Shown in pieces: positions 17,308-25,976 of a stretch of 33,917 nt of DNA. The stretch covers positions 1 to 33,917 of IMG/VR virus record IMGVR_UViG_3300017818_000055. One strand, 5' to 3'. The DNA is from a virus. Position numbers and translations under genes: made by a program. Under the pieces are notes generated by a model, which was not told the DNA's origin, ran no database searches, and was given only the letters and a program-made list of their open reading frames with translations. The number at the start of each line of letters is the position of its first letter. Within the stretch, counting starts at the first letter, position 1.

Positions 17308-18018
17308 ATGAATATTAAAATTTATAACGAGCTTGAAAATTTATTATTTAGCTCTCCACACCTATTATTTGATAAACCAAAGTTACATCAAGCTATAAAA
17401 TATACATTTGGTGTTAGCATACCCAAAGATGATTTAAACTTTTCAAGTATATCTCGCCTTGTAAATCTTATTGACAATGCTGTATTACATCGTTATTTTG
17501 GTGAGATTTGGACTCCGCAACTAGAAGAGTATAAACATTCTGGACTAAGTCTAATTCCAACTGTTAATGCTAGACTTCCTAGCAAAGTTTTAGATATTGG
17601 TTGTGCTGAAAACTTTTTCAAAGGCAAAATTAACAACTTGATTGGATTAGATCCATATTGTAGAGCGGCTGATGTTCAAGTTCCATTATTAGACTATAAC
17701 CCAGATTTTGAGTTTGATGCCATATTAGCATTAGGTAGCATAAATTTTGGAACCGTTCATAAAGTGGTGGGTGAACTAACTCATGCTGTTAATATGCTAG
17801 CTGACAAAGGTGTTATATACTTGCGATTTAATCCAGGAATAGAACATACAAATCCAGCTAGTAAATGGATACAGTTTTTTCCTTGGAATCGAGATTTTAT
17901 CCTAAATGTAATGAAACTCTTAAACTTAACTATCCTAACTCTTGAAGATGATTCATTTGGGAGGATATTTGTTGTAGCTGAAAAGCCAATTACTTTTATA
18001 AAAAAATATATAACATGA
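17308..18018 (+). CDS. SAM-dependent methyltransferase-like protein
   Basis: 236 aa. SKVLDIGCAENFFKG (92-106) is a clear class I motif I, followed by LIGLDP (acidic strand-2 position), FDAILALGSINF (motif IV region) and VIYLRFNPG. The N-terminal 85 residues are helical and might bind the substrate. The Gly-rich loop reads DIGCAENFF, with fewer glycines than usual, so cofactor binding is likely but not certain. There is no sequence resemblance to guanidinoacetate methyltransferase beyond the fold. Coupled to the TctC-like gene by ATGA. Confidence 0.65.
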   Translation: MNIKIYNELENLLFSSPHLLFDKPKLHQAIKYTFGVSIPKDDLNFSSISRLVNLIDNAVLHRYFGEIWTPQLEEYKHSGLSLIPTVNARLPSKVLDIGCAENFFKGKINNLIGLDPYCRAADVQVPLLDYNPDFEFDAILALGSINFGTVHKVVGELTHAVNMLADKGVIYLRFNPGIEHTNPASKWIQFFPWNRDFILNVMKLLNLTILTLEDDSFGRIFVVAEKPITFIKKYIT

Positions 18019-19079
18019 AAAAATTATTATTATTTATTATTATCACACTCACATCTATTATACTATCAAATACTGCTTTTGCAACATATAAATTTGTTGT
18101 GCCGCAAAAGCCAGGTGGCGGAACAACTGTTTGGGCTGAGATTGTCAGCAAGGAATTAGAAAAGTTTTTAGGCGAAGATATTGAACTTGTGCTTATTCCT
18201 GGCGCCAGAGATATTCCAGGTTTCAATGAATTCCATAACGATTTACAATTTGATGACAAAACCATAATGGTATCACATGGTGGCAACGGTGTGTCATTTT
18301 TACAAGAAGAGGTTGATTATGATTACAGAGAATATGACTCTGTAGGACTAATGAATCTAAACATTATTGTTGGTAAGCCTAAAAACGAAAATGTAGATAA
18401 CCCAACTATCGGTGCTTGTAGCGGTTGTGTTCCTGAGGCAATTGCTATTACTTTGTTAATGTGTGGGCCAGGAAAATCAGTAGATGAATATATCTCTTGC
18501 TTCAAAGACAAAGTGTCTTGGGTTTCTGGTATGAGCACTGCTGAGAGACGATTGGCATTCAAGCGTGGTGAGTTAAATGTTACTAGAGAAAATCCAGCAG
18601 CATACCGAAAGCATGTCGCATCTAACGATAATGCTGAAGTATGGTTTCACCATGGATTGCTAGAAGCTATTACTGGATTTCATTTAGATGATCCAAACTT
18701 TCCTGGAAAACAACTAGAAACCTTATTCAAAGAGAAATGGGGAGAGGAACCAAAAGGTGAGTTTTACGATACATATAAACTTGTAAAAAGTTTTAGAGAT
18801 GGATTGCAAAAAGCACTTTGGATCAAGAAAGATAGTCCTTATAAAAATAAGATAGTTACAGCATTAGATAGAATGTCAGCAGATCCATCATCTAGAAAAG
18901 TGTTTAAAGAAAAAGTTGGTAACTATCAATGGCGGATTGGAACTTATGGCGATATTCAAAGAAATAAGCTAATGACATTCGTCACCGAGCCGGCACTCAA
19001 AAACTTAGTCAAATTCAATAAAGAAGCACTTGGATTGGCAAGTGTATATAAGCCTAGCCTTGTATGGAAGAAATCCTAG
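18015..19079 (+). CDS. tctC: TctC/Bug-type solute-binding protein
   Basis: 354 aa with a strong signal peptide: MKK, hydrophobic core LLLFIIITLTSIIL, then a cleavage site after SNTAFA (residue 23). The mature start YKFVVPQKPGGGTTVWAEIV is typical of the Bug family (tripartite tricarboxylate transporter binding proteins), where the PGGG loop contacts a carboxylate. It would capture a solute in the periplasm and hand it to TctA, encoded next with a 16-base overlap. Binding proteins of this family usually take carboxylates, but the ligand is not readable here. It is an unusual gene for a phage. Confidence 0.8.
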   Translation: MKKLLLFIIITLTSIILSNTAFATYKFVVPQKPGGGTTVWAEIVSKELEKFLGEDIELVLIPGARDIPGFNEFHNDLQFDDKTIMVSHGGNGVSFLQEEVDYDYREYDSVGLMNLNIIVGKPKNENVDNPTIGACSGCVPEAIAITLLMCGPGKSVDEYISCFKDKVSWVSGMSTAERRLAFKRGELNVTRENPAAYRKHVASNDNAEVWFHHGLLEAITGFHLDDPNFPGKQLETLFKEKWGEEPKGEFYDTYKLVKSFRDGLQKALWIKKDSPYKNKIVTALDRMSADPSSRKVFKEKVGNYQWRIGTYGDIQRNKLMTFVTEPALKNLVKFNKEALGLASVYKPSLVWKKS

Positions 19080-20503
19080 CACTATTTGCAGGTACTTTTT
19101 ATGGGTTGATAATAGGTATTATTCCTTCTGCAGGAGCCACTACAGGACTAGTGGCTCTTTTTCCCTTCATCAGTTACTTTGCTAACGATCCTTATTTAGG
19201 TGTAATCTTTTGTATGGCAGTAGTTGCTGCTAGCACCACTGGAGATACATATTCTGGTATATTATTGAATATACCTGGTGCTAACTCTGCTGCCGCTACA
19301 ATGGTTGATGGGCATCCATTAGCAAAACAAGGTTATGCAACCTACGCTCTATCTGCTGCTATTACTACGTCAACTGTAAATGGCTTATTATGGGGAACTC
19401 TAACCTTTGCCCTACTACCATGGTATGTTGAGCTTATTATGTATTTTGGCATTCCTGAGCTGTGGGCTTTTACTATGCTCGCTCTAGCTTGTGTTGGGTT
19501 AGTCTCTAGTAAATGGTATATAAGATCACTTATCGCTGTCATAGCGGGGCTTTTATTAGGCTACATTGGTACAGATCCCAGCACTAACTCAGATCGCTGG
19601 ACTATGGGCTGGATATACTTAGGAGATGGTATTCAGCTTATGCCTATGGTAGCAGGGTTATTTGCTTTTCCTGAACTACTAGATGGTTTGAAAAATGGTA
19701 AACAGCTCATAAAAGAAAAAAGAACAGATCATATAAAACAAACAATAAATGGAATTCATGCTGTATGGCAAAATAAATGGGACGCAATGCGTGGCGGGTT
19801 TATTGGGGCATTTATTGGCTTACTACCAGGATTAGGCGGTGCTATGAGCGACTGGATGTCATATGGCAGCACTGTAGCAGCACATCCTACAGAAAAGTTT
19901 GGTGACGGGAATATAAAAGGGGTTATAGGTCCTGAGGGATCTAATAATGCACAAAAAGCTACAAGCATGATTCCTACTGTTCTTTTTGGTATTCCTGGCG
20001 CAGGGTTTGCTGCTATTCTTATGGCTCTGTTTATGTCGCTAAACTTTGAGCTAGGAACTCCTGACTTAGCATATGATACAAAATTCTTTGATAGCTTAAC
20101 TTATGGATTTATGTGGGCTACTGTTATTGTAGGAATATTTTGTTTATTATTTACTCCATATATTTCTAGAATAGCATCTGTTCCTTATAGATATTATTTC
20201 CCATTTCTTGTGCTGTTTATCATATGGGCTTGTGTTCAATATACTGGAGGATGGGAAGATTATGCCATATTAATTTTTTGCTCTGCTTTAGGAATAGGTG
20301 CTAAATACTATAAATTTTCAAGACCCGCATTACTATTAGGATTTATACTAGCAGATAGAGTAGAGGCACTAACTCTTCAAATTACAAAAATTTATACGAT
20401 TGACAAATTGCTTGATCGTCCGTTGTTCTTAAGTATATTAAGTCTAATTGTACTATTATTTTTATGGACTATCTTTAAACCTAATCGGATAAACTACGCA
20501 TGA
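19064..20503 (+). CDS. tctA: TctA-type transporter membrane subunit
   Basis: 479 aa, many hydrophobic segments, the usual TctA length (about 500). Signatures are GIIPSAGATTGLVALFPF, ILLNIPGANSAAATMVDG (65-82) with HPLAKQG, and the internal second copy GLLPGLGGAMSDW, then TVLFGIPGAGFAA. These twin Pro-Gly loops are the TctA hallmark. The C-terminal RPALLLGFILADRVE and DRPLF fit too. The partner TctB (about 150 aa, four helices) is not encoded nearby, so the system would need a host TctB or work as TctA plus TctC. The gene appears intact. Base composition is close to that of neighbours. Confidence 0.85.
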   Translation: MEEILALFAGTFYGLIIGIIPSAGATTGLVALFPFISYFANDPYLGVIFCMAVVAASTTGDTYSGILLNIPGANSAAATMVDGHPLAKQGYATYALSAAITTSTVNGLLWGTLTFALLPWYVELIMYFGIPELWAFTMLALACVGLVSSKWYIRSLIAVIAGLLLGYIGTDPSTNSDRWTMGWIYLGDGIQLMPMVAGLFAFPELLDGLKNGKQLIKEKRTDHIKQTINGIHAVWQNKWDAMRGGFIGAFIGLLPGLGGAMSDWMSYGSTVAAHPTEKFGDGNIKGVIGPEGSNNAQKATSMIPTVLFGIPGAGFAAILMALFMSLNFELGTPDLAYDTKFFDSLTYGFMWATVIVGIFCLLFTPYISRIASVPYRYYFPFLVLFIIWACVQYTGGWEDYAILIFCSALGIGAKYYKFSRPALLLGFILADRVEALTLQITKIYTIDKLLDRPLFLSILSLIVLLFLWTIFKPNRINYA

Positions 20504-21822
20504 GCATTTATAACGAATATTCAAAATTAAAAACAGTCTTTATTGGAAAAGTTTTTCCTAAAGAGTATTTGCTAGATATAGCTTCTATATCAACACCTGT
20601 AAAACTCAAACAAGATGACAAAAAAAGACTTTACGCTAGGCAATCTAAAAAAGAAAGTATATTAAATCATCTAATCCAAGTTCATGAAGAAACAAATGAG
20701 GATTTAGATAATATGCAAAAATTTTTAGAAAGCCAAGGAGTCAAAGTATATAGGCCTAATATTAGCAAATACTATGAGGAAATAAAACATCGACAAAGTT
20801 CACCTCCTAGTAGTCCAAGCTCAATTCGAGATTGGTGTTTTAGCTACGGAAATGATATTGTTATATGCAAGTTATCATATCCAAGCCGATGGAATGAATG
20901 GCTATATTGGAAAGATGCTTTTGATGATTTAGCTAAACAAGGAAAAACTATACATCATATGGTTGATCCAAATAACAGAGAGATAGAGAACGCTTGCGCT
21001 AATTTTGTATATGGTGCTATAACTGATCTAAATTCTACATCTATTAATACGATGGATACCAACATAAGAAAACAATTAGATAAGCTAAAAAGAAAACCTC
21101 CTACACCTTGGAATACATTTCGCATTAGTAATTATAATGGTTATCTGCGCATCATAAATGACTATAGGAAAAATCTTATTACCTCTATGGATGCGTTTAA
21201 ACAAGAAGTTGAATCATTATACATTTATACCAGCAAAAAACTAAAAAATATACCATTATTGCATGCCGCATCTTTTTTCAAATTCGATGACAGAATTATT
21301 GGGACTCCACAAGGAACTAAAAAAGGTTATGATTTTCTTACAAATATAGTAAAAAAGTCTCACCCTAATGTTAAATTTATAGAACTAGATAGTGTCCCTG
21401 GACATATTGATGGTGGCGCTAATCCTATTGATAAAGACTGTATTGCTACCAGTATGCATGATTTATATAAAGGTATTGTAAAAGAAATTATATCTGTCGA
21501 TGATGCCTATAATGGCGGTATCTTAGAGGTTCCTCACAATATTCAAAATTGGGAGATACTAAATTTTATAGAGAAAACCAAGCCAAAAGAGTCAGTGTTA
21601 GCTCACTATTTAAAAACATTGAGAGGCTATGATCAAAGGGGTGATTTTGATTATAATGCCCTAACATATGCTCCAAAAAAGATAATGGGTTCGATATTTG
21701 GTGAGGGCAGAAATGAGTTCTTCCAACAAGCAGGTATTACAATTACACAACTTGGATTAAGACATCGTTGGATTTTAGATGGCGGTGTTCATTGTTACAC
21801 ACTAGATATTGATAGAGAATGA
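20500..21822 (+). CDS. amidinotransferase-like protein, copy 2 (active site largely kept)
   Basis: 440 aa. The end, LDGGVHCYTLDIDRE, matches the GGGFHCWTCDVRR end of glycine amidinotransferase, with the nucleophilic Cys at C432. PGHIDGGANP (300-309) matches the HID box (H302, D304). IRDWCFSYGND corresponds to the PRD-x-G segment, and NEYSKLKTVFIGK to the NEYD-x-L-x-x-V start. The third catalytic Asp (in the EPxFDAAD box of AGAT) is not obvious: the aligned region reads LLHAASFFKFDD. The family transfers an amidino group from arginine to an amine. The acceptor is unknown. It overlaps tctA and the next gene by four bases each. Confidence 0.75.
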   Translation: MSIYNEYSKLKTVFIGKVFPKEYLLDIASISTPVKLKQDDKKRLYARQSKKESILNHLIQVHEETNEDLDNMQKFLESQGVKVYRPNISKYYEEIKHRQSSPPSSPSSIRDWCFSYGNDIVICKLSYPSRWNEWLYWKDAFDDLAKQGKTIHHMVDPNNREIENACANFVYGAITDLNSTSINTMDTNIRKQLDKLKRKPPTPWNTFRISNYNGYLRIINDYRKNLITSMDAFKQEVESLYIYTSKKLKNIPLLHAASFFKFDDRIIGTPQGTKKGYDFLTNIVKKSHPNVKFIELDSVPGHIDGGANPIDKDCIATSMHDLYKGIVKEIISVDDAYNGGILEVPHNIQNWEILNFIEKTKPKESVLAHYLKTLRGYDQRGDFDYNALTYAPKKIMGSIFGEGRNEFFQQAGITITQLGLRHRWILDGGVHCYTLDIDRE

Positions 21823-22307
21823 ATAACACAAATCTTCAAAAATATTTTGACTACTTAGCTAAACCTGTGGAAGAATTAGGCGGCAATAGTATATGTCCAT
21901 TTATAGCCAAATATCGAGAATCAATTGTTACTAAAGAAACTTTTAATATTGTATCTGACTTACACTATTATCTTAATAACTTTCCACAAAATAAAAAGAT
22001 AGTAATATTATATAACAAGCACATATCAGCAGAATGGCTTATAAGGTTTACTGATGATTTTCAAAAACTAGCTACAAAAAAAGATTTATGGGTAGCTTGG
22101 GATCATCCAAAAGAAAACAACTTTATAGGCGAAATAAAAACAAACAATAATTATTATGGACTTTTATTAGTTCAGCCACTCCGAGAATTAATTGACAAAA
22201 GCAATGTCATAAAACAAAACACAAACTATTATGATTTTTGGACAGAATCATATTACAAAGAAATTGTAGAGAAAAGACAGAATCTTATTGACAATAGGCC
22301 TAAATAA
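21819..22307 (+). CDS. hypothetical protein at the end of the cargo block
   Basis: 162 aa, soluble. An N-terminal NSICPFIAKYRESI, then VILYNKHISAEWLIRF, LWVAWDHPKENNFIGEI and YYGLLLVQPLRELIDKS. Alternating strands and helices suggest an alpha/beta fold. The CPF-x-A stretch loosely recalls DUF1415-type proteins, too weak for a call. It is coupled to amidinotransferase copy 2 by ATGA. The promoter of folE sits inside its last codons. Confidence 0.65.
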   Translation: MNNTNLQKYFDYLAKPVEELGGNSICPFIAKYRESIVTKETFNIVSDLHYYLNNFPQNKKIVILYNKHISAEWLIRFTDDFQKLATKKDLWVAWDHPKENNFIGEIKTNNNYYGLLLVQPLRELIDKSNVIKQNTNYYDFWTESYYKEIVEKRQNLIDNRPK

Positions 22308-22316
22308 GTGTATAAT
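22288..22316 (+). promoter_or_regulatory. sigma70-type promoter of folE
   Basis: TTGACA at 22288-22293, 17-bp spacer, TATAAT at 22311-22316, overlapping the end of the preceding coding region. It is a perfect consensus match, 31 bases before the folE start. Confidence 0.85.
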
Positions 22317-22347
22317 GAAATTATAAGCACTTTTTCAAGGAAAACAA

Positions 22348-23031
22348 ATGACACAACAAATTAGTGATATTATTCGTAGCAGAATCATCGACGGTGATAG
22401 TAGCTACGTCTCAAATGAAAATATATCTGACTATATTTACGAAGGCGAATTAGAACTGTTACAAGCAGAAGTAGCTGACAAGTTCAAAGAAGTTCTCAAA
22501 AGTTTAGTCATTGATATTGACAATGATCACAACACAAACGACACTGCTCGTCGTGTTGCTAAAATGTATATTAATGAAATATTCCGTGGCAGATATGCTA
22601 AACGCCCTAAGGTAACTGCATTTCCTAATATGGGCTATAAATCCATGTATGCTTCGGGACCTATTTCTATTCGTTCTACTTGTGCTCATCATTTTCAAAA
22701 TATTGTAGGAAGATGCTGGGTAGGTATTATCCCTAACGGTGAGGTTATTGGACTTAGCAAGTTCAACAGGCTCATTCATCATATTGCAGAGCGTCCTCAA
22801 ATACAAGAAGAGATGACTACACAAATAGCTAACGAGCTACAAGAATTTGCTAAGACTCCACACGTGGCTGTTCTAGTAAAAGCAGAGCATCATTGTATGA
22901 CACATAGAGGCGTGAGGGAACACGAAAGCGATATGACTACTGCTGTATTGCTAGGAGCATTTTTAGAGGATCCTAGCATCAAGCAAGAGTTTTATACGCT
23001 ATGTTTGAGTATGAAAGGACACGGAGGATGA
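22348..23031 (+). CDS. folE: GTP cyclohydrolase I
   Basis: 227 aa, the usual FolE length. The zinc and catalytic set is complete: C112 and H115 in STCAHHF, C183 in EHHCMTHRGVR. TARRVAKMYINEIFRG and GEVIGLSKFNRLIHHIAERPQ are signature segments. It converts GTP to dihydroneopterin triphosphate, the first step of both folate and 7-deazaguanine synthesis. Next to queE and with a DpdA-like enzyme in the window, the deazaguanine route is the likely use. It has its own perfect promoter, and the ribosome site AAGGA precedes the ATG. Confidence 0.95.
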   Translation: MTQQISDIIRSRIIDGDSSYVSNENISDYIYEGELELLQAEVADKFKEVLKSLVIDIDNDHNTNDTARRVAKMYINEIFRGRYAKRPKVTAFPNMGYKSMYASGPISIRSTCAHHFQNIVGRCWVGIIPNGEVIGLSKFNRLIHHIAERPQIQEEMTTQIANELQEFAKTPHVAVLVKAEHHCMTHRGVREHESDMTTAVLLGAFLEDPSIKQEFYTLCLSMKGHGG

Positions 23032-23897
23032 AAACGCTACGATATTCTGAGGCGTTTTATAGCGTCCAAGGCGAAGGTAACTTTGTAGGCACTCCATCGG
23101 TATTTTTGCGTACCTTTGGATGCAACTTTCGGTGTATGAATTTTGGACTACCAAGAGATACACCTAAAGGCAAAATAAATGCTGAGGTACAGGCACTATT
23201 AGACGATGGAGTATTAGATAAAGTAGATGTATTTGAGGATTTACCTATTGTAAATTCTGGCTGTGATACATATGCTTCTATATATCCACAGTTCAAAAAA
23301 TATATGAAAAATCAAACTGCAGATGAGGTTGCCAGTGCTATGGTTGGGCTAACTCCACATGGTGATTGGCTTACCAACTGCCAACAAGACATTCACTTTA
23401 TTTTAACAGGCGGCGAGCCTCTGCTGTGGCAAAGATTTTGGCCCGAGCTATTAGATCATCCTAAAATGGAATCACTGAGAAATCTAACAGTTGAAACTAA
23501 TACAACTCAGTTTCTAAATGCTCGTTTTGAACAATATTTAAATCTTCGTGGTATAAAAGTAACTTGGGCATGTAGTCCTAAACTGAGCATCTCTGGAGAG
23601 CCATTTAAAAATGCTGTTCGTCCTGACGTAGCAAAGCAGTTGAGTGAGATTGCGAATTGTAATATGTATTTCAAATTTGTTATTGAGGATGAGAGAGATA
23701 TTGATGATGTATATGAAGCTGATGAAGCATATCGTAGAGCGGGCGTCTATGCGCCAATCTATATTATGCCATTAGGCGGCACTACTAAGATATATAATGA
23801 AAATAAAAAACGAATTGCTGATGTAGCATTGGAGCGTGGATGGCGATTCAGCCCTAGGCTACAATGCGACTTATACGGCAATGGATGGGGAACATGA
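23028..23897 (+). CDS. queE: 7-carboxy-7-deazaguanine synthase (radical SAM), split cysteine motif
   Basis: 289 aa from the ATG at 23028, which overlaps the folE stop (ATGA) and has AAGGA eight bases upstream. An in-frame ATG at 23001 lies inside folE. The start RYSEAFYSVQGEGNFVGTPSVFLRTFGCNFRC is typical of QueE, as is LTGGEPLL (126-133). The radical-SAM motif is unusual: C32-x3-C36 is followed by MNFG instead of x2-C. The expected CDT appears only at C79-D-T, after a 42-residue insert. I infer that the cluster is completed by C79. The product would feed QueC, which is not in the window. Confidence 0.88.
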   Translation: MKTLRYSEAFYSVQGEGNFVGTPSVFLRTFGCNFRCMNFGLPRDTPKGKINAEVQALLDDGVLDKVDVFEDLPIVNSGCDTYASIYPQFKKYMKNQTADEVASAMVGLTPHGDWLTNCQQDIHFILTGGEPLLWQRFWPELLDHPKMESLRNLTVETNTTQFLNARFEQYLNLRGIKVTWACSPKLSISGEPFKNAVRPDVAKQLSEIANCNMYFKFVIEDERDIDDVYEADEAYRRAGVYAPIYIMPLGGTTKIYNENKKRIADVALERGWRFSPRLQCDLYGNGWGT

Positions 23898-24199
23898 GTC
23901 TAAAAGATTATTTCACATGGCGTAAAGAAGAACCTCTTACACCAGAGGAAGAACGTCGGCAAGTTTTAGAGAAAGAAAAACGAATAGCTACACGCAAGAA
24001 ACAGCCTTGGGTAGCAGTATTAGATACTAATGTTGATCCAAAAAATATTAGAAATGGATTTTTTGAGCTAGATTGGAATAATGAATTTATTGAGTGCTTA
24101 CTAGATGCTGGCTATACTGGTGAAACATCTGAAGAAATAGTTGAAAAATGGTTCAAAGGTGTAGCTCGTCAAATTCTAGCTGAAGAAATCAAGTCTTGA
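23894..24199 (+). CDS. conserved phage hypothetical protein
   Basis: 101 aa from the ATG at 23894, which overlaps the queE stop by four bases. An upstream in-frame ATG (23864) would lie inside queE. The N-terminal half is charged and helical (TPEEERRQVLEKEKRIA). The C-terminal half (GFFELDWNNEFIECLLDAGY, EIVEKWFKGVARQIL) looks globular. I recall similar genes in marine T4-like phages, without function. The next promoter overlaps its stop. Confidence 0.75.
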   Translation: MSLKDYFTWRKEEPLTPEEERRQVLEKEKRIATRKKQPWVAVLDTNVDPKNIRNGFFELDWNNEFIECLLDAGYTGETSEEIVEKWFKGVARQILAEEIKS

Positions 24200-24224
24200 C
24201 TTTTCTATATATGTATGTTACAAT
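24196..24224 (+). promoter_or_regulatory. sigma70-type promoter of the exonuclease gene
   Basis: TTGACT at 24196-24201, 17-bp spacer, TACAAT at 24219-24224. It overlaps the stop of the upstream gene and lies 31 bases before the exonuclease start. Confidence 0.75.
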
Positions 24225-24255
24225 TAAATTTTAGTCACACCAATCTAAGGTTGTT

Positions 24256-25236
24256 ATGAAGTATATTCTTGTAGATTTGACAAACTGTTTCTTCCGTGCT
24301 CGCCATGTGGTCCGTGGTGATTTGGATCTCAAGCTAGGTATGAGCTTACATATTACACTCGCTTCTATCAAGAAGGCTTGGCAGGATTTTAAGGCGGATC
24401 ATGTCGTTGTATGTTTAGAAGGGCGTTCGTGGCGTAAGGATTTTTACGAGCGTTACAAGCGAAATCGTCACGAAGGGCGTGAGGCACTGCCAGAAGAACA
24501 AAAGATAGAAGACGTAGCCTTTTGGGAGACACTGGATCAACTCAAGATATTCTTACAAACTGAAACAAATACAACAGTTCTGCATAATAGTGTTCTTGAG
24601 GCAGATGATCTCATTGCTGGCTGGATACAGAATCATCCTGAGGACGAGCATATTATTATCAGCACAGACAGCGACTTTGTGCAACTTATTGCGCCTAATG
24701 TCAAACAATACAACGGCGTCACTGGTGTTACTATTACTCACGAAGGTTACTTTGATGAAAAGGGCAAGCCGGTTATTGATAAGAAGACTAAAGAAGCAAA
24801 GCCAGCACCAGATCCTGCTTGGCTATTATTTGAGAAATGTATGAGAGGCGATCCAACTGACAATGTGTTTTCTGCTTATCCAGGCGTTCGCAGAAAAGGC
24901 ACTAAGAACAAAGTTGGATTACTAGAAGCATTCGAGGATCGTAACAGCAAAGGCTACAACTGGAATAACCTTATGCTACAACGATGGACGGATCACGAAG
25001 GCACTGAGCATCGTGTGATTGATGACTATACAAGGAATGTTACGCTCGTTGATTTGTCAGCGCAGCCAGATGACATTCGTACCGCTATTAATGATACAGT
25101 ATCACAAGTTGAACCCAAGGCAATAGCACAGGTAGGCATTCGTTTGCTAAAATTTGCTAACAAATGGGACCTCAATCGTATTGTAGCTGACATTGAAAAA
25201 TTCGCAGACCCACTAAACGCAAAATACTCTAAATAG
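24256..25236 (+). CDS. rnh: 5'-3' exonuclease / RNase H (FEN family, T4 rnh-like)
   Basis: 326 aa, near the T4 RNase H length (305 aa). FEN-type metal ligands are in place: D7 in LVDLTN, E115-ADD118 (EADDLIAGW), D138-SD140 (STDSDF), and GDPTDNVFSAYPGVRRKGTKNK (198-219), which combines the last Asp pair with a helix-hairpin-helix-like turn. The segment RYKRNRH is the arch or DNA-binding part. It removes RNA primers from lagging-strand fragments in phage replication. An overlapping frame (24590-24844) is a shadow. Confidence 0.93.
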   Translation: MKYILVDLTNCFFRARHVVRGDLDLKLGMSLHITLASIKKAWQDFKADHVVVCLEGRSWRKDFYERYKRNRHEGREALPEEQKIEDVAFWETLDQLKIFLQTETNTTVLHNSVLEADDLIAGWIQNHPEDEHIIISTDSDFVQLIAPNVKQYNGVTGVTITHEGYFDEKGKPVIDKKTKEAKPAPDPAWLLFEKCMRGDPTDNVFSAYPGVRRKGTKNKVGLLEAFEDRNSKGYNWNNLMLQRWTDHEGTEHRVIDDYTRNVTLVDLSAQPDDIRTAINDTVSQVEPKAIAQVGIRLLKFANKWDLNRIVADIEKFADPLNAKYSK

Positions 25237-25242
25237 GTTATT

Positions 25243-25710
25243 ATGATTTTACAAGCAAAAGCACTACTCGATGGCAAATTCTGGTTATTAGAAGAAAATG
25301 GTGAAAAAGTTGGCACATTGACATATGCAGATAATAAGTTTATGTTGAGTGATGGAAAGTCAGCAACCTTTTATGAAAATGCTAGAGAGCTATCTAAAAA
25401 ACTTGGTAAAAATATTATCTTTAATGATTTAGAAATTACTGAAAAAATCATCAATGAAATTTATGGCTATCCAACAAAATCTACGCCATATAATGCTATG
25501 TATGATGTTCATAAGAAATTGCCGTTATATACAAAAACTGAAAAATCAACTAGCTATTTCTGCGCTGGGTATTACATTGTAAAGTTTGATAAAGGCTGGT
25601 TGCGTAGAGATTTTCCAAAGCTATTGACGCTAAATAGAAATATATACAAAGGTCCATACAAGACAAAAATTGAGCAAAAACTTGCTCTCGGAGCAGCAAA
25701 TGCAAAATGA
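25243..25710 (+). CDS. conserved phage hypothetical protein
   Basis: 155 aa, basic, six bases after the exonuclease stop, with a ribosome site of poor quality (AGGTTATT). The centre has ITEKIINEIYGYPTKSTPYN. The C-terminal half, SYFCAGYYIVKFDKGWLRRDFPKLLTL, looks conserved in marine T4-like phages from memory. It might bind nucleic acid, given its position behind rnh and its charge. No defined motif. Confidence 0.75.
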   Translation: MILQAKALLDGKFWLLEENGEKVGTLTYADNKFMLSDGKSATFYENARELSKKLGKNIIFNDLEITEKIINEIYGYPTKSTPYNAMYDVHKKLPLYTKTEKSTSYFCAGYYIVKFDKGWLRRDFPKLLTLNRNIYKGPYKTKIEQKLALGAANAK

Positions 25711-25942
25711 ACGCATAAATACAATACCAATAGAAAATTTCATTAAGCAGGTAAAGAGCGCTGATGCCAACCGCGAAAAAGAAATTAGATTAGACTTACA
25801 ACAGGCAAAAAATATAACATTTACCCTAGGCTTAATTTTGGCAAGACTTAATGGCAGATTAGAAGATTTATTGGCTCAGAAGCAGGAAGCTGCTGATGAA
25901 CAAACTATCAAGATTACTATGGACGGAGGAAGCGGTTGGTAA
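25700..25942 (+). CDS. small helical conserved phage protein
   Basis: 80 aa from the ATG at 25700, preceded by GGAG at seven bases and overlapping the preceding gene by 11. An in-frame ATG at 25670 is possible but less well placed. IPIENFIKQVKSAD and REKEIRLDLQQAKNITFTLGLILARLNGRLEDLL form long amphipathic helices. The C-terminus is acidic with a Gly-rich tail. Likely a small coiled-coil or helical bundle. Function unknown. Confidence 0.7.
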   Translation: MQNERINTIPIENFIKQVKSADANREKEIRLDLQQAKNITFTLGLILARLNGRLEDLLAQKQEAADEQTIKITMDGGSGW

Positions 25943-25946
25943 TTGG

Positions 25947-25953
25947 CTAAATA
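25947..25953 (+). promoter_or_regulatory. possible late promoter box CTAAATA
   Basis: CTAAATA in the 34-base gap before the gene at 25977. The same heptamer occurs in other gaps (28361, 29722, and on the minus strand at 31452-31446). Weak on its own. Confidence 0.3.
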
Positions 25954-25976
25954 TACGCATAAAAAAGGAAGTATAA

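Noticed and set aside
16022-18018. Creatine-type pathway (amidinotransferase plus methyltransferase)
   Set aside because: The methyltransferase-like protein shows only a general SAM motif and no guanidinoacetate methyltransferase features.
23001-23030. Upstream start for queE
   Set aside because: It lies inside folE, and the typical QueE start begins at 23028 with a better ribosome site.
24590-24844. 84-aa frame inside the exonuclease gene
   Set aside because: Shadow of a well-supported gene in another frame.
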